Source: Phocaeicola_A sp045545095 (GTDB lineage Bacteria > Bacteroidota > Bacteroidia > Bacteroidales > Bacteroidaceae). From it: a stretch of 64,000 nucleotides of DNA. Below are positions 17,134 through 25,695 of this stretch, one piece after another. Location of the stretch: assembly GCA_045545095.1 (NCBI GenBank), contig JAZQAG010000033.1:151783-215782 (forward strand), written 5' to 3'. A program made the translations under genes and the position numbers. How positions within the stretch are numbered: position 1 is the first letter of the stretch; every line of letters begins with the position of its first letter. The notes beneath the pieces are model-generated. The model was not told the origin of the DNA. It ran no database searches and saw only the letters and a program-made list of their open reading frames with translations.

Positions 17134-18738
17134 ATGAAAAAACTGCTGATTTCATTAATGACATTTTTCTCATTGGCCACAATGGCTCAAGAGAATCTGA
17201 TTTTGCACTACGATTTCAAGGGCGACCAGGGAGCAGTAGTGCGTGACAAGAGTACTTCGCACTTTGACGGAGCGCTGAAAGGTAGTGCTACCGTTGAAAA
17301 TGGTACAGTGTATCTGGGAAACGAAGACGGTTACATTGATTTAGGTGAATCTATAGGAAAGAAATTACAGCAACTCCGCCAGTTCACCATTGCCGTGCGC
17401 TACAAGGTGGATTCAGAAGCTTCGCTCAAAGGGCAAGGCTATTTCTTGTGGGCTTTCTCCACGTTGGAGCTGAATACTCAAACCGAAGGGCGATACCATG
17501 CCTATAAACTGAATGTGCAAAGGGCTGAAAATTCTGTGGGCGGTTGGAAGAATGAGACACTGATGGATATTGGCAAACCTTCGGCGAAAGGGGAATGGCA
17601 GTATGTAGTCTATACACAGAACGATGATGAAGGCCGTCTTTTCTTGAATGGTCGTTTGGTGGCATTTTTGAATGGAATGTTCACTATGGCCAAGACATTC
17701 CCTAAGGAGGCACCTGTTTATAATTGGATGGGGCGTGCTCCTTTCAAGGGAGATTCTTACCTGAAGGGAACAAGCATCAGTGATGTGCGTATGTATGACA
17801 CAGCGCTTACAGAAAAGGAGGTGCGCGACCTTTACAATGATGTGCAGCAGGGCGACTTGAGCCGATATGATTTCATGTACACGGGCCAGTCAAAGAAACG
17901 TCGTATCTTCAAAGTCGAGGACGGAAACATTGTTTGGCGTTACGACAATACCAAGGGACTTGGCGAAATCAGCGATGCAGTCCTTATGGATGATGGACAT
18001 ATCCTGATAGCTGACCAATACGGAATTGCAGAAATTGGAGTTGATGGCGAAGAACTTTGGCGGTCAAATGTACCTGAAGGAACAGAGGTGCATACCATCC
18101 AACCTATCGGAGACAAATATGTGGTGTATGTGCTCAATGCCAAACCTGCCAAGGTTGTGGTGATGAATATTGCCAAGCAGAAGACTGTGCACGAATTTGA
18201 ACTTCCTTATGATCCGAAAGGCAGCGTACATGGCCAGTTCCGAAATGCTCGTCTGACCAGTAAGGGAACTTTGTTGGTATCCAATATGGCTATGGGATTT
18301 GTGGCCGAATACAATGTCAAAGGCCGGGAACTTCGCCGTTGGGAACTCTTTGGTCCTTGGTCAGCCACAGAGTTGGAAAATGGGAATATCCTGATGGTCG
18401 GACGCAAGGGACCTGTCAAAGAGGTGACGCGTGACGGCACTGTTGTCTGGGAAACCAATACCACCAAGTTTGGGTTAGATAATCCCCAAAAAGCATATCG
18501 TTTGCCCAATGGGAATATGGTAATAACCAACTGGTTCAATGAATGGAACAAAGCAGATGTAGCCAATTTCAATCCTTCGCGAGCTCCGCTTCAGATGATA
18601 GAACTTACTCCTGATGAACAAGTGGTGTGGGAAGTCTCTTCCTGGAAAGGAGACCGTAATTTAGGACCTGCCACGACTTTCCAGTTGTTAGACAAACCTG
18701 TTGTACGGAAAGCATGTAAATTTGGTAAATATAAATAA
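17134..18738 (+). CDS. Secreted LamG-like lectin domain plus beta-propeller protein
   Basis: The 534-residue product has a signal peptide (MKKLLISLMTFFSLATMAQ). Residues about 20-240 look like a concanavalin A/LamG fold: ILHYDFKGDQGAVVRDKS, a GRLFLNGRLVA strand pair and the usual TSISDVRMYDTALTEKEV ending. Residues about 250-520 form repeated short beta motifs (DAVLMDDGHILIAD, ENGNILMVGRKG, LPNGNMVITNW, DGTVVWETN), typical of PQQ-like or arylsulfotransferase-like propellers. LamG domains commonly bind glycans. It lies 18 nt behind the GH2 gene and 15 nt before a DUF362 gene, so the three are probably one transcript. No catalytic residue was identified; function unknown, perhaps polysaccharide binding or desulfation support. 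Confidence 0.75.
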   Translation: MKKLLISLMTFFSLATMAQENLILHYDFKGDQGAVVRDKSTSHFDGALKGSATVENGTVYLGNEDGYIDLGESIGKKLQQLRQFTIAVRYKVDSEASLKGQGYFLWAFSTLELNTQTEGRYHAYKLNVQRAENSVGGWKNETLMDIGKPSAKGEWQYVVYTQNDDEGRLFLNGRLVAFLNGMFTMAKTFPKEAPVYNWMGRAPFKGDSYLKGTSISDVRMYDTALTEKEVRDLYNDVQQGDLSRYDFMYTGQSKKRRIFKVEDGNIVWRYDNTKGLGEISDAVLMDDGHILIADQYGIAEIGVDGEELWRSNVPEGTEVHTIQPIGDKYVVYVLNAKPAKVVVMNIAKQKTVHEFELPYDPKGSVHGQFRNARLTSKGTLLVSNMAMGFVAEYNVKGRELRRWELFGPWSATELENGNILMVGRKGPVKEVTRDGTVVWETNTTKFGLDNPQKAYRLPNGNMVITNWFNEWNKADVANFNPSRAPLQMIELTPDEQVVWEVSSWKGDRNLGPATTFQLLDKPVVRKACKFGKYK

Positions 18739-18753
18739 TAAATCATCAGAATA

Positions 18754-19992
18754 ATGAAAAAACTAGTTTTAATGGCTGTATTTGCGCTGTCTGTATTGAT
18801 GACTTCAGCACAGCCTCGTTTGTTTGTAAAGCCTAATGAACCGTTAGGTGAAGGTAAGGGAATTCATCCTGGTCGTGTAGCATGGATTCATAGTCCTGGT
18901 GTCGCCACTTGGGACGGTGAGACTGGCTTGTGGGTAGAGGAACGTTGGAATGACCAACAGAAAGCTGATGCCATGGTGCGCCAGGCTGTCATGACTGTGG
19001 TTGGCGCCAAATCACCCAAAAGTGCATGGAAGGCTCTGTTCAAGAACTTCAACAAGACTCATGGCAAAGGAAACAAAGGCTATAAGAAGGGGGAGAAGAT
19101 TGCCATCAAACTCAATATGAATAATGCAATTACCCATCGCGACACTATTGAACTGAACTCATCGCCTTATGTTACATTGGCTTTGGTGCGTAGTTTGGTT
19201 AATGACGGTGGAGTGCGTCAGCAGGATGTGATCGTTTGTGAACCAAGTCGTGCCATCACTGATAGTATTTATAATAAGATTCACCGTGAGTTTCCCGATG
19301 TCGTGTTCATCGACAATTTGGGAGGCAATGGCCGTGTGAAATGTGAGTACTATCCCGAGCAAATCAAGTATTCAGTAGATAATGGTAAGATGGCGCGTGG
19401 CTTGGCCAAGTGTATTGTAGATGCCGATTACCTTATCAACTCTGCTTTGTTGAAGACTCATAATGGTCCTGGTGTAACCTTGACTGCTAAGAACTGGTAT
19501 GGTGCTACAGACATCAATCTTATGTGGCGTAAGAATGCACATAATGGTATCAGCCCCGACAAGCGTCGTGGAAAACCCAGCTATAAGACGATGGTTGACT
19601 GGATTGGTCACAAGGATTTGGGTCAGAAGTGTCTGCTTTTCCTCATCGATGGCACTTATGGTAGCCGTCATGTGAATGGTGCGCCAGCTCCCAAATGGCA
19701 GAAAGCTCCGTTCAATAACGAATGGTGTTGCAGTATCATCGCTTCTCAAGACCCCTTGGCATGTGATGTGGTAGGTATGGATTTGCTTATCCATGAATGG
19801 CCCGAATTCGGTAATTTCAACTATTGTGACGAATATCTTCGCGAAGCTGCTACTATTCCTGCTCCGGTTACAGGCATTACTTATGATCCTGAGCGCGACG
19901 GTAAGCCTTTGACTGCTCCACTTGGCTTGATGGAGCATGCTGACGGTAACAGAAATTATATCAAGTTGGAAATGATTTATGTGAAACAATAA
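18754..19992 (+). CDS. Exported DUF362 domain protein
   Basis: The 412-residue product begins with a signal peptide (MKKLVLMAVFALSVLMTSAQ). The body resembles DUF362: KIAIKLNMNN, VRQQDVIVCEPSRAITD, a long LINSALLKTHNGPGVTLTAKN segment and a C-terminal SQDPLACDVVGMDLL stretch. Many DUF362 proteins carry ferredoxin-like Cys clusters; none is seen here, so this is a cluster-free exported form. Its biochemical role is unknown to me. It is the last gene of the GH2/LamG/DUF362 group, ends with a strong terminator, and is tightly spaced to its upstream neighbour, so it probably takes part in the same glycan-related task. Confidence 0.75.
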   Translation: MKKLVLMAVFALSVLMTSAQPRLFVKPNEPLGEGKGIHPGRVAWIHSPGVATWDGETGLWVEERWNDQQKADAMVRQAVMTVVGAKSPKSAWKALFKNFNKTHGKGNKGYKKGEKIAIKLNMNNAITHRDTIELNSSPYVTLALVRSLVNDGGVRQQDVIVCEPSRAITDSIYNKIHREFPDVVFIDNLGGNGRVKCEYYPEQIKYSVDNGKMARGLAKCIVDADYLINSALLKTHNGPGVTLTAKNWYGATDINLMWRKNAHNGISPDKRRGKPSYKTMVDWIGHKDLGQKCLLFLIDGTYGSRHVNGAPAPKWQKAPFNNEWCCSIIASQDPLACDVVGMDLLIHEWPEFGNFNYCDEYLREAATIPAPVTGITYDPERDGKPLTAPLGLMEHADGNRNYIKLEMIYVKQ

Positions 19993-20010
19993 AGTAATAT
20001 AAATATAGGA

Positions 20011-20065
20011 TACGGGCATTGGTCGTTCAAGATTCAGTTCTTGAAATCCCAATGCCCGTATTTTT
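20011..20065 (+). terminator. Terminator of the GH2-LamG-DUF362 operon
   Basis: TACGGGCATTGG (20011-20022) pairs with CCAATGCCCGTA (20049-20060) and an inner stem TTCAAGA/TCTTGAA (20026-20032, 20039-20045) extends it; TTTTT follows at 20061-20065. Confidence 0.9.
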
Positions 20066-20125
20066 ATTACTGTTATTGTTTACTTACCTTTAAAGTTAAT
20101 TAGTGCTAATAAAGCAATACTTTTT

Positions 20126-20167
20126 GTCGTGTTTACTTGTTTTAATGTCGTGTTTACATTACATTTG
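20126..20167 (+). promoter_or_regulatory. Promoter with two 11-bp direct repeats before the membrane protein/XRE pair
   Basis: TACATTTG (20160-20167) fits the -7 box, with CTTG at 20136-20139 placed 20 nt upstream. GTCGTGTTTAC occurs twice, at 20126-20136 and 20147-20157, 21 bp apart (two helical turns). The first abuts the -33 element and the second fills the spacer, exactly where a repressor would block polymerase. The downstream XRE protein is the natural candidate binder. Confidence 0.6.
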
Positions 20168-20259
20168 CAGCATCATAAGAGGAAAGACTGCAGCTTTCCT
20201 TTGCAGACGCACTACTATGTGTAATCAAATAATGTATAACTTAAAAACAAACAAGTAAC

Positions 20260-20691
20260 ATGAAAACATTCAAATTATTGCCACACGGATGGCAGAAAGC
20301 AGGTTGGATTATTGCCGGCATAGGCGCAGGCATGATGCTTTGGAGTGCTTTTTTAAGCGGGAATGCCCCCTATAGCACCGACCAATGGATGATAGGCTCA
20401 GCCATTTGGACAATCGCTTTCCTCATCATAGCTTTTACACAGGAAGAGTACGAGGACGAGCGCATCCGCAGCATACGCATGAACACATTGGGCATCACGG
20501 CCATCATTTATGCCGCAATGATAATCCTGGTGCCTTTGGCAAATTTCATTTTGGTTCGCTTTTTCGACCCTATAGTTTGCGCCAAATCCATTTCAATCAG
20601 AGCCATCTTCTTGAAACCGGTTTTTATCTATGTAGTACTACTCAAGTTCTTCCTTTGGAAGGAGAATCGCAGTTTGAAGTATGAAGAATAA
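20260..20691 (+). CDS. Small inner-membrane protein paired with an XRE regulator
   Basis: The 143-residue protein has four predicted hydrophobic segments (about residues 13-30, 43-60, 74-96 and 112-130). A charged loop TQEEYEDERIRSIRMN lies between the second and third, as in small membrane proteins coded next to YozG-like regulators. No catalytic motif is seen. The last 11 bases overlap the following HTH gene (20681), so the pair is translationally coupled. The direct repeats in its promoter suggest autoregulation by that HTH protein. I do not recognise a named function; a membrane sensor or immunity-like partner is possible. Confidence 0.65.
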   Translation: MKTFKLLPHGWQKAGWIIAGIGAGMMLWSAFLSGNAPYSTDQWMIGSAIWTIAFLIIAFTQEEYEDERIRSIRMNTLGITAIIYAAMIILVPLANFILVRFFDPIVCAKSISIRAIFLKPVFIYVVLLKFFLWKENRSLKYEE

Positions 20692-20890
20692 TATCCGAGT
20701 AGAACGCGCCAAGCTCCGCATGACGCAACAGGACTTGGCCGACCGTGTACACGTGAGCCGACAGACCATCGTGGCCATCGAGCAAGGGAAGTTTAACCCC
20801 TCGACGGTGCTGGCCCTGCGCATGTCGGCCATCTTCAATTCTCCCGTGAACGACATCTTCGAACTGGAGGAAGGGGATTGGAAGGAGTGA
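20681..20890 (+). CDS. XRE-family helix-turn-helix transcriptional regulator
   Basis: The 69-residue protein is almost entirely one Cro/CI-type HTH domain: VERAKLRMTQQDLADRVHVS, then RQTIVAIEQGKFNPS with the recognition helix, and the family end NDIFELEEGDWKE. Such short regulators (YozG-like) are usually coded beside a small membrane protein, as here, where the start overlaps the upstream gene by 11 nt. The likely operator is the 21-bp-spaced direct repeat at 20126-20157. It ends 27 nt before a thioredoxin-like lipoprotein gene, which may belong to the same transcript. Confidence 0.85.
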   Translation: MKNNIRVERAKLRMTQQDLADRVHVSRQTIVAIEQGKFNPSTVLALRMSAIFNSPVNDIFELEEGDWKE

Positions 20891-20917
20891 AATGTATATA
20901 CCTAAAAACGATTCATT

Positions 20918-22084
20918 ATGATAAAGAAAGTATTCTACCTCATTGCTGCAACTATTGTCTTTGCCAATTGTAGCAATGCACCACAAGCGCCCACGTCATT
21001 TGTGGTGGAAGGCACCTTGCCCGACTCTTCGTTTCATGGGGAGCAGATCTACATGCAACGCTACACCGATGGGAAGACCATGGGGGTGACCAAAGTGGAG
21101 GGAAACCGCTTCATCTTCACCGGAGTGGCGGACTCGGCCGACTATTGCCGTATCGAAGTCGGCCCAAGGCTCTACAGTAACCTGATATTGGAGAATGGAC
21201 ATATCAACGTGAAGATGGTGAACATCAATGTTTTTGGTCGACAACCATTTGCCACCGGCACACCTGGGAACGAGGAATATGCCCGTATACACTTGCTTGC
21301 AGATGAGATATATGCTCATCACAACGATCGGATAGACAGCCTTCGCCAAATATATCCCGATGAACAGAAACTTATAAAGGCGGCACAACCCCTCGTGAAG
21401 GAACTGCACCAAAAGATGACGGCTCAAGCCAAAGAGTTGTTTGCCGCCCATCGGGACGATGTGATTGGCTACACGCTGCTTTATTCTGCTTTCCTGGACG
21501 GATTGAGCCTTGATGACCAGATTGAAGTCATTGAATCCACCGGCCCCAGCATCCTGCAGACCGACTTGGCACAAGAGAAGTTACGGAAATTGCGCCGGTT
21601 GAAAAAGTCCCAGCCGGGTACACCTTATATTGACATCAAGGGAAAAGATGCCAACGGCAAGGAAATCGCTCTGTCCGACTTCATCGGGAAGGGGAACTAT
21701 GTGCTCATCGACATGTGGTCCAGTTGGTGCGCCCCCTGCAAAGCCGAAGTGCCCAACATTGCAGAAAACTATCGTGAGTTCAAGGACAAAGGATTGAGTG
21801 TAGTAGGCATCTTCGTGTGGGACAAAGCCGAGAATCTTGCTCCCTGCATGAAGGAACTGAATATCACCTGGCCTCAGATTGTCGCCGAGACTCCAGTACA
21901 AAAGGATTATGGCATAGAAGGTATTCCCGAGATGATTCTCTTTGCTCCCGACGGCACTATTGCAGAACGTGGGGTGTCCTTGCGCGGTGCAGGATTGAAA
22001 CATGTCCTAAAAAGATATTTAGATAATGGGCAAAGAGGACAAGCGGAATTGGGATACCAGTCAATTGATCATAGCAAGAAATGA
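20918..22084 (+). CDS. TlpA-like thioredoxin-fold lipoprotein with N-terminal DUF4369-like domain
   Basis: The 388-residue protein begins MIKKVFYLIAATIVFANCSN, a lipoprotein signal with the acylated Cys at residue 18. Residues about 28-130 resemble the DUF4369 beta-domain common in Bacteroidales thiol oxidoreductases (VVEGTLPDSSFHGEQIYMQR). A helical region follows. The C-terminal TlpA/AhpC-like domain has the redox motif Cys271-Ala-Pro-Cys274 in SSWCAPCKAE and the cis-Pro segment GIEGIPEMILF. It probably keeps periplasmic thiols reduced or supports cytochrome maturation; the exact client is unknown. A terminator follows the gene. Confidence 0.85.
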   Translation: MIKKVFYLIAATIVFANCSNAPQAPTSFVVEGTLPDSSFHGEQIYMQRYTDGKTMGVTKVEGNRFIFTGVADSADYCRIEVGPRLYSNLILENGHINVKMVNINVFGRQPFATGTPGNEEYARIHLLADEIYAHHNDRIDSLRQIYPDEQKLIKAAQPLVKELHQKMTAQAKELFAAHRDDVIGYTLLYSAFLDGLSLDDQIEVIESTGPSILQTDLAQEKLRKLRRLKKSQPGTPYIDIKGKDANGKEIALSDFIGKGNYVLIDMWSSWCAPCKAEVPNIAENYREFKDKGLSVVGIFVWDKAENLAPCMKELNITWPQIVAETPVQKDYGIEGIPEMILFAPDGTIAERGVSLRGAGLKHVLKRYLDNGQRGQAELGYQSIDHSKK

Positions 22085-22090
22085 GTATTG

Positions 22091-22130
22091 AATCCAAGGG
22101 GCATCGTGATGGTGGTTCTTGGATTTTTTT
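22091..22130 (+). terminator. Terminator after the TlpA-like gene
   Basis: AATCCAAG (22091-22098) pairs with CTTGGATT (22118-22125), followed by five more T. It lies in the 55-bp gap between convergent genes (TlpA-like on +, dnaG on -). Confidence 0.75.
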
Positions 22131-22139
22131 AATTCATTT

Positions 22140-24305
22140 TCACGACAACACCACACGGTCACCGGCACGTTTGGCAATGGTACGCTGTACCTCGGAAAGC
22201 TCCTTGTAGCGCTTCATCACCTCCATGTAGCGGGCGGCATCGGTCATGATGGTGCGATCTTGCAGAGAGGTGAGCACCTGTTTCAACTCATCTTCCACAA
22301 TGGCCAACTTAAGGTCGGTGAGCAGATGTGGTACCAATTCGTGGAGACGTTCTTCATCTGTCACAACCTTTTGTGAACGGGAGTGATACTTGCTGAGTTG
22401 ATAGCGGTCGCTACTAAGGTCGGCCGCCAAGCGTGCTACCTGTGGGTCAGGGTGAGAAAAGAAATAGCGTGAAGCCACAAAACCTTCGTTATGTATCCGT
22501 TGCATCACCTCGTCCAACATACGGCGGTGCATGGAATCCTGCAGCTCCAGATTATCTATTGCCAAGTCGGCAGCCACATGCTCGGCTACCTTTACTTCAT
22601 GGGTATTACCCTCTTCGTCTTCTTCAGCATACATCACCCGTTCGCCGTAGCGGACCACTTGTTGCATCAGCAATACTTCTTTGTCGTGGTAGGCCTTCTT
22701 CTGTTTGTTTTGCGAAGGGATCAAATCGGAATAGTCTGCTTGTGGGGGAAGAGTTGCTGTGCGCGTATCTCCCTCTCCAGGGAAAGGTGCGGGTGGTGGC
22801 ATAGGCGAATCACCAACCTCTTCCATTGGAGGAATCTCTGTTGGAGGGAATCCGACTGGAGGCATTTCACCGACTGCTTCAGGCAATAGCTCAGGTGCGG
22901 GCGCACCATCGGGCATAGGGATATCTTGTTGTGTCCTTTCACCCTTAGCCGCTTCGCGCTGGCGCTGTTTCTCGGCAGCTGCCTGCTTCTCTTCCTTGGT
23001 GCGCATCATCAGTTTGTTCACCTCCTGCACCAGCAGTTTTTCCTCTACCTGAAGCAGTTGGCTGCACTCGCGGATATAGACTGAGCGTACGATGTTTTCG
23101 GGGATGACGGAGATGCTACGCACGATGTCACCAATGAGTCCGGCTCGCTTGATGGGGTCGTTGCCTACCTCTTCAAGGAGCAGATTGGTCTTGAAACGGA
23201 TGAAATCAACTTCGTGTGCGTTGATGTATGCCTTGTAGTCGGTAGCATTGTGCTTTCGGGCAAAACTGTCGGGGTCTTCTCCATCAGGGAGGAGCACCAC
23301 CTTGATGTTCATACCCTCTTCCAACAACATGTCGATGCCTCGGATAGAAGCCTTGATGCCGGCGCCGTCGCCATCGTAAAGCACAGTGATATTGTTCGTA
23401 AAACGGTGTATCAGACGGATTTGCCCGGAGGTGAGTGATGTGCCCGACGAAGCCACCACATTCTCGATGCCCGCCTGGTGCATGGAAATAACATCGGTGT
23501 ATCCCTCCACGAGGAAGCAACGGTCGTCCCTCACAATGGCCTGCTTGGCAAAGTAGATGCCGTAGAGTTCGTTACTCTTGTGATAGATTTCCGATTCAGG
23601 GGAGTTGACATACTTTGCCACCTTACCGTCAGTCTTCAACACACGCCCACCAAAGGCAATTACCTTACCACTGAGCGTATGCACGGGAAACATCACACGC
23701 CCCCAAAAACGGTCACGTAACTGATTGTCGTTGTCACGTCGGTAACAGAGACCGGTCTTCTCCAAGAACTCCTCCTTGAAGCCCTTGCGCTTGGCCTCCT
23801 TAGCCAAGGCATCGCGTTCATTGAGGCTGTATCCCAACTGGAACTTGCGGATGATGTCATCGCGGAAACCGCGCTGACGGAAATAGGCCAAGCCGATGCT
23901 CTGTCCGTCAATGTGGTTGTGAAGGAGGTCCTGGAAATAGCTGTTGGCAAAGTCGTTCACCACAAACATACTTTCGCGGTCGTTTTGTACCTGCTTCTCT
24001 TCAGCGCTCAGTTCGCGCTCCTTCACCTCGATATGATATTTGTTGGCCAGCCACTTCAGCGCCTCGTAGTAGTTGAGCTGCTCATGCTCCATGATGAAGT
24101 GCACCACATTTCCTCCCTTTCCACAGGAGAAACATTTGCACAACCCCTTGGAAGGAGACACCACAAACGACGGTGTCTTCTCGTTATGAAACGGACACAA
24201 TCCCTTGTAGTTCACCCCCGCTCTTTTCAGCGTGACGAACTCTGACACTACGTCCACAATCTGTGCCACGTCCAATATCCGGTCTATGGTAGCTTGGTCA
24301 ATCAT
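22140..24305 (-). CDS. dnaG: DNA primase
   Basis: DnaG makes RNA primers at the replication fork. The 721-residue product begins MIDQATIDRILDVAQIVDVV; a longer in-frame start 39 nt upstream adds an untypical leader and is not preferred. The N-terminal CHC2 zinc ribbon shows Cys37, His40, Cys58 and Cys61 (CPFH...CFSC). The Toprim catalytic core follows with FLVEGYTDVIS and LYDGDGAG. Between the core and the C-terminal helicase-interaction region lies a Pro/Glu-rich stretch of about 55 residues (PMPDGAPAPELLPEAVGEMP and onward), more proline-rich than I expect for the family. The gene is alone on its strand, divergent from rbsK. Confidence 0.95.
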   Translation of the reverse strand: MIDQATIDRILDVAQIVDVVSEFVTLKRAGVNYKGLCPFHNEKTPSFVVSPSKGLCKCFSCGKGGNVVHFIMEHEQLNYYEALKWLANKYHIEVKERELSAEEKQVQNDRESMFVVNDFANSYFQDLLHNHIDGQSIGLAYFRQRGFRDDIIRKFQLGYSLNERDALAKEAKRKGFKEEFLEKTGLCYRRDNDNQLRDRFWGRVMFPVHTLSGKVIAFGGRVLKTDGKVAKYVNSPESEIYHKSNELYGIYFAKQAIVRDDRCFLVEGYTDVISMHQAGIENVVASSGTSLTSGQIRLIHRFTNNITVLYDGDGAGIKASIRGIDMLLEEGMNIKVVLLPDGEDPDSFARKHNATDYKAYINAHEVDFIRFKTNLLLEEVGNDPIKRAGLIGDIVRSISVIPENIVRSVYIRECSQLLQVEEKLLVQEVNKLMMRTKEEKQAAAEKQRQREAAKGERTQQDIPMPDGAPAPELLPEAVGEMPPVGFPPTEIPPMEEVGDSPMPPPAPFPGEGDTRTATLPPQADYSDLIPSQNKQKKAYHDKEVLLMQQVVRYGERVMYAEEDEEGNTHEVKVAEHVAADLAIDNLELQDSMHRRMLDEVMQRIHNEGFVASRYFFSHPDPQVARLAADLSSDRYQLSKYHSRSQKVVTDEERLHELVPHLLTDLKLAIVEDELKQVLTSLQDRTIMTDAARYMEVMKRYKELSEVQRTIAKRAGDRVVLS

Positions 24306-24545
24306 TTCTGCCACAAAAATACACCTTTTCTCTTGAAGTGGCAAAGGATGGAGAGGTTTTGTTAAAACAAAGTTGACTTACTTGATGATAGATAAGCCTT
24401 TTTGTAATCTTCCTACACTGGATTTTAGCAATCTGTTCGTTCGGAAACCGTTGAAGAAGTGAAAACAAACAACTAGATTGCAGAAGAGCCACTGAAATCA
24501 GGAAAAGACAAAAGGCGTAGTGAAACAAAGCTTAACCCCCAGTCT

Positions 24546-24609
24546 AGTACTTCTTAGGAAATACTCCAGTACTTCTTAAGAAGTACTGAGATTCTGCTGC
24601 AGTGTACTG
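24546..24609. repeat. 22-bp-period palindromic repeats between dnaG and rbsK
   Basis: The 457-bp spacer 24306-24762 separates divergent genes and holds no convincing gene. It contains AGTACTTCTTAAGAAGTACT (24568-24587), a perfect 20-bp palindrome. A near copy begins 22 bp upstream (24546-24565, AGTACTTCTTAGGAAATACT) and a degraded copy begins about 22 bp downstream (24590-24609). Spacing and symmetry suggest either binding sites for a dimeric regulator or a decayed palindromic repeat array. Confidence 0.65.
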
Positions 24610-24762
24610 AAATAAGTTGACGGGTTAAACTTAGAATCCTATATAGGTTTACACTAGACACTTGCCGGATAAACCTTCGAACAAATTATATATTCCTTTG
24701 TTACGTAGGGTGGCAGACTATCCTGCCTCAAAATGTATAACCTTATTAATATAACGATGCGT

Positions 24763-25668
24763 ATGAACAAGAAGATAGTTGTCATAGGAAGTTGCAACAC
24801 CGATATGGTGGTCAACATGGAGCGTTTGCCCTTGCCGGGCGAAACACTTATCGGAGGGAAGTTCTTCATGAACCCCGGTGGGAAGGGAGCCAATCAGGCC
24901 GTGGCGGCCGCCCGACTGGGTGGAAACGTCACCTTTGTGGCCAAGGTGGGAAATGACACCTTCGGCCAACGGGCTATTGAGCAGTATCAGGCTGAGGGGA
25001 TTGAGACGCGCTACGTGCTGGTGGATGGTGAGAATCCTTCGGGAGTAGCCCTTATCATGGTGGATGCGCAGGGCGAGAATAGCATTGCCGTAGCCTCGGG
25101 AGCCAATGCCCAACTGCTTCCGCCCGACATCGACCGCGCGGCAGAGGCTATCGCCAAAGCGGGTATCCTGCTGATGCAACTGGAGACTCCGATGCGCACG
25201 GTTGACTATGCCGCCCGCATAGCCAAGGAGAAGGGGGCGAAGGTCATCCTCAATCCGGCACCGGCACATGCCCTGCCCGACTCGCTCCTGCGAAACCTCT
25301 ATATGCTGATTGCCAACGAGACGGAAGCGGAGTTCATCTCGGGCACACAAATTACAGACATGGACAGTGTGGCACGTGCGGCAGACATCATCAGCCATAA
25401 GGGGGTGGAAAATGTTGTTATTACCCTCGGCGCGAAAGGAGCCTTTGTCAAGGAGAAGGGAAGTTATCACCAGATTCCAGGTCACAAGGTGAAGGCTGTG
25501 GATGCCACGGCAGCGGGCGACACCTTCTGCGGTGCCCTCTGTGTGGCCCTCTCCGAAGAAAAGAGCATCACCGAAGCCGTGGAGTTTGCCAACCGGTGTG
25601 CCGCCATCACTGTAACACGCATGGGGGCGCAGTCGTCGGTACCGCATAGAAGGGAAGTAATTTTTTAA
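24763..25668 (+). CDS. rbsK: Ribokinase (PfkB family)
   Basis: Ribokinase phosphorylates D-ribose to ribose 5-phosphate with ATP. The 301-residue protein begins MNKKIVVIGSCNTDMVV. It has the PfkB motif 1 segment GGKFFMNPGGKGANQAVAAA and motif 2 with catalytic Asp in DATAAGDTFCGALC. Upstream in-frame ATGs at 24733 and 24757 are possible but less likely. The gene is followed after 27 nt by a sugar-permease gene, forming an uptake-phosphorylation pair. Related PfkB kinases act on other sugars or nucleosides; the N-terminal SCNTDMV and GGKGANQA motifs favour ribose. Confidence 0.88.
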   Translation: MNKKIVVIGSCNTDMVVNMERLPLPGETLIGGKFFMNPGGKGANQAVAAARLGGNVTFVAKVGNDTFGQRAIEQYQAEGIETRYVLVDGENPSGVALIMVDAQGENSIAVASGANAQLLPPDIDRAAEAIAKAGILLMQLETPMRTVDYAARIAKEKGAKVILNPAPAHALPDSLLRNLYMLIANETEAEFISGTQITDMDSVARAADIISHKGVENVVITLGAKGAFVKEKGSYHQIPGHKVKAVDATAAGDTFCGALCVALSEEKSITEAVEFANRCAAITVTRMGAQSSVPHRREVIF

Positions 25669-25695
25669 GGAGTTCAATTTTAAACCAATAAAACC

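Noticed and set aside
22759..23052. Gly/Ser-rich plus-strand open frame inside dnaG
   Set aside because: It is the opposite strand of the proline-rich linker of DnaG; Pro codons read backwards give Gly. No promoter or ribosome site.
24298..24528. Minus-strand open frame just upstream of dnaG
   Set aside because: It overlaps the dnaG start in another frame and its peptide has no recognisable family features.
24718..25677. 319-codon minus-strand open frame over rbsK
   Set aside because: It is antisense to the clear ribokinase gene; long antisense frames arise from its codon bias.
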